Shown in pieces: positions 6,508-7,000 of a stretch of DNA of 7,000 nucleotides. This stretch comes from an uncultured Caryophanales bacterium. Lineage in GTDB: Bacteria > Bacillota_I > Bacilli_A > RF39 > UBA660. Position numbers and translations under genes: made by a program. The stretch is taken from contig CAMKQS010000070.1 of NCBI GenBank assembly GCA_946414975.1, positions 1-7,000 of the forward strand, read 5' to 3'. The first letter of the stretch is position 1; every line of letters begins with the position of its first letter. The notes beneath the pieces are model-generated. The model was not told the origin of the DNA. It saw only the letters and a program-made list of their open reading frames with translations, and ran no database searches.

Positions 6508-6948
6508 ATGGAAAAAACTAAATATCAGAATTTAGTTAATAAGAATATGCCTAAAGAAAATAAAGTTTTAAATTGCTTTATAAGTTTTTTTATAGGTGGA
6601 ATTATGGGAATAATAGGACAGTTATTAATTGATTTTTATTCTACTAATTTAGATATTTCAACTAAAGAAGCAACCTCTTTTATGATTGTTACATTAGTGT
6701 TTATTGGTTGCCTTTTTACATCCTTAGGATTTTTTGATAAATGGGTTAAGTTTGCAAAATGTGGGCTTATTATTCCTATTACTGGCTTTGCTCACGCTAT
6801 GATGAGTGCTGCTTTAGAATATAGAAAAGAAGGATTAGTAACTGGTCTTGGTGCGAATATGTTTAAACTTGCAGGATCTGTGATAGTATTTGGTGTTGTT
6901 AGTGCATATGTATTTGGAATACTTAGAATAATTGTAATAGGAGGATAA
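6508..6948 (+). CDS. spoVAC: stage V sporulation protein AC (SpoVAC)
   Basis: The product has 146 residues, close to the 150 of Bacillus subtilis SpoVAC, and is easily recognised: YQNLVNK near the start, NCFISFFIGGIMGIIGQ (22-38), ITGFAHAMMSAALEYRKEG (91-109) and NMFKLAGSVIVFGVVSAYV (117-135). Four hydrophobic segments are seen at about 23-41, 57-76, 82-99 and 121-143. SpoVAC is part of the inner forespore membrane channel that moves calcium-dipicolinic acid into the spore during sporulation and releases it in germination; the Bacillus protein behaves as a mechanosensitive channel. The ATG has AGGAGG seven bases upstream. It begins a spoVA operon here, with no spoVAA or spoVAB before it, which fits the reduced spoVAC-D-E sets known from many anaerobes. 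Expression is probably under the sigma-G-like promoter just upstream. Confidence 0.95.
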   Translation: MEKTKYQNLVNKNMPKENKVLNCFISFFIGGIMGIIGQLLIDFYSTNLDISTKEATSFMIVTLVFIGCLFTSLGFFDKWVKFAKCGLIIPITGFAHAMMSAALEYRKEGLVTGLGANMFKLAGSVIVFGVVSAYVFGILRIIVIGG

Positions 6949-6949
6949 C

Positions 6950-7000
6950 CTGAAAACAAAAAGTAAATTTATTTTGGCAAAAATGCTAAAAAAAGGGCAG
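6950..7000 (+). CDS. spoVAD: probable start of SpoVAD, cut by the window end
   Basis: A frame opens one base after the spoVAC stop and stays open to the end of the window, giving 17 residues: MKTKSKFILAKMLKKGQ. The proposed start is a CTG at 6950, five bases after a full AGGAGG (6939-6944) that lies within the last codons of spoVAC. ATG at 6983 and TTG at 6974 are in the same frame but have no ribosome-binding site before them. SpoVAD, a thiolase-like protein that binds dipicolinic acid, follows spoVAC in essentially all spoVA operons and begins with a short segment ending in a GxQT-like motif; the KKGQ here fits loosely. The identity rests mostly on gene order. Confidence 0.5.
   Translation, partial: MKTKSKFILAKMLKKGQ

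Noticed and set aside
1..7000. tRNA, rRNA or CRISPR array
   Set aside because: No cloverleaf ending in CCA, no rRNA-like GC-rich conserved stretch and no regularly spaced repeats were seen on either strand.

Overview
The window is very AT-rich. Its proteins are dominated by Ile, Asn, Lys, Asp, Glu and Tyr encoded by A/T-ending codons, and the ribosome-binding sites are Firmicute-like (AGGAGG). A clear spoVAC gene, apparently followed by spoVAD, marks an endospore-forming lineage. Together with an AddA-type helicase-nuclease and pilin-like proteins of a kind I associate with uncultured gut Bacilli, this suggests a low-GC, Mollicutes-adjacent member of the Bacilli. The lineage assignment is inference; the sequence alone does not name a species.

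Layout. Positions 1-54 look like the end of an insertion sequence, possibly IS21-like. About 370 bases without a gene follow. The last ~130 of these hold an extended -10 promoter candidate, four consecutive hairpins and an intrinsic terminator, so a small structured RNA is possible. Positions 428-1403 are the wreck of a type IV pilin-like gene: the start is lost, there are two in-frame stops and at least one clear frameshift, yet most of the protein is still readable. A bidirectional terminator at 1404-1424 separates it from a minus-strand HTH-type gene (1423-1911). That gene is divergent from a two-gene operon (1982-2952) encoding an unknown 128-residue protein and a small von Willebrand factor A protein with an intact metal-binding site. 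The two sides share an intergenic region whose -10 boxes overlap in a 10-bp palindrome.

After a terminator at the end of the vWA gene comes addA (2994-6044), with all helicase motifs and a C-terminal nuclease but no addB beside it. A near-consensus sigma-A promoter inside the 3' end of addA drives a short pilin-like gene (6083-6466) that has Ala instead of Gly at the prepilin cleavage site. The last block is the start of a spoVA operon: spoVAC (6508-6948) and the first codons of a probable spoVAD, which appears to use a CTG start.

How the parts work together. There are three separate themes: surface or secretion pilins (one dead, one live), a divergent HTH / unknown / vWA module of unknown role, and core functions (AddA in recombination, SpoVA in dipicolinic acid movement). 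The most distinctive regulatory structure is just before spoVAC. A hairpin there would hide the spoVAC ribosome-binding site in read-through mRNA, while a sigma-G-like promoter with its -10 box in the hairpin loop would start transcripts that lack the left arm and so expose the site.
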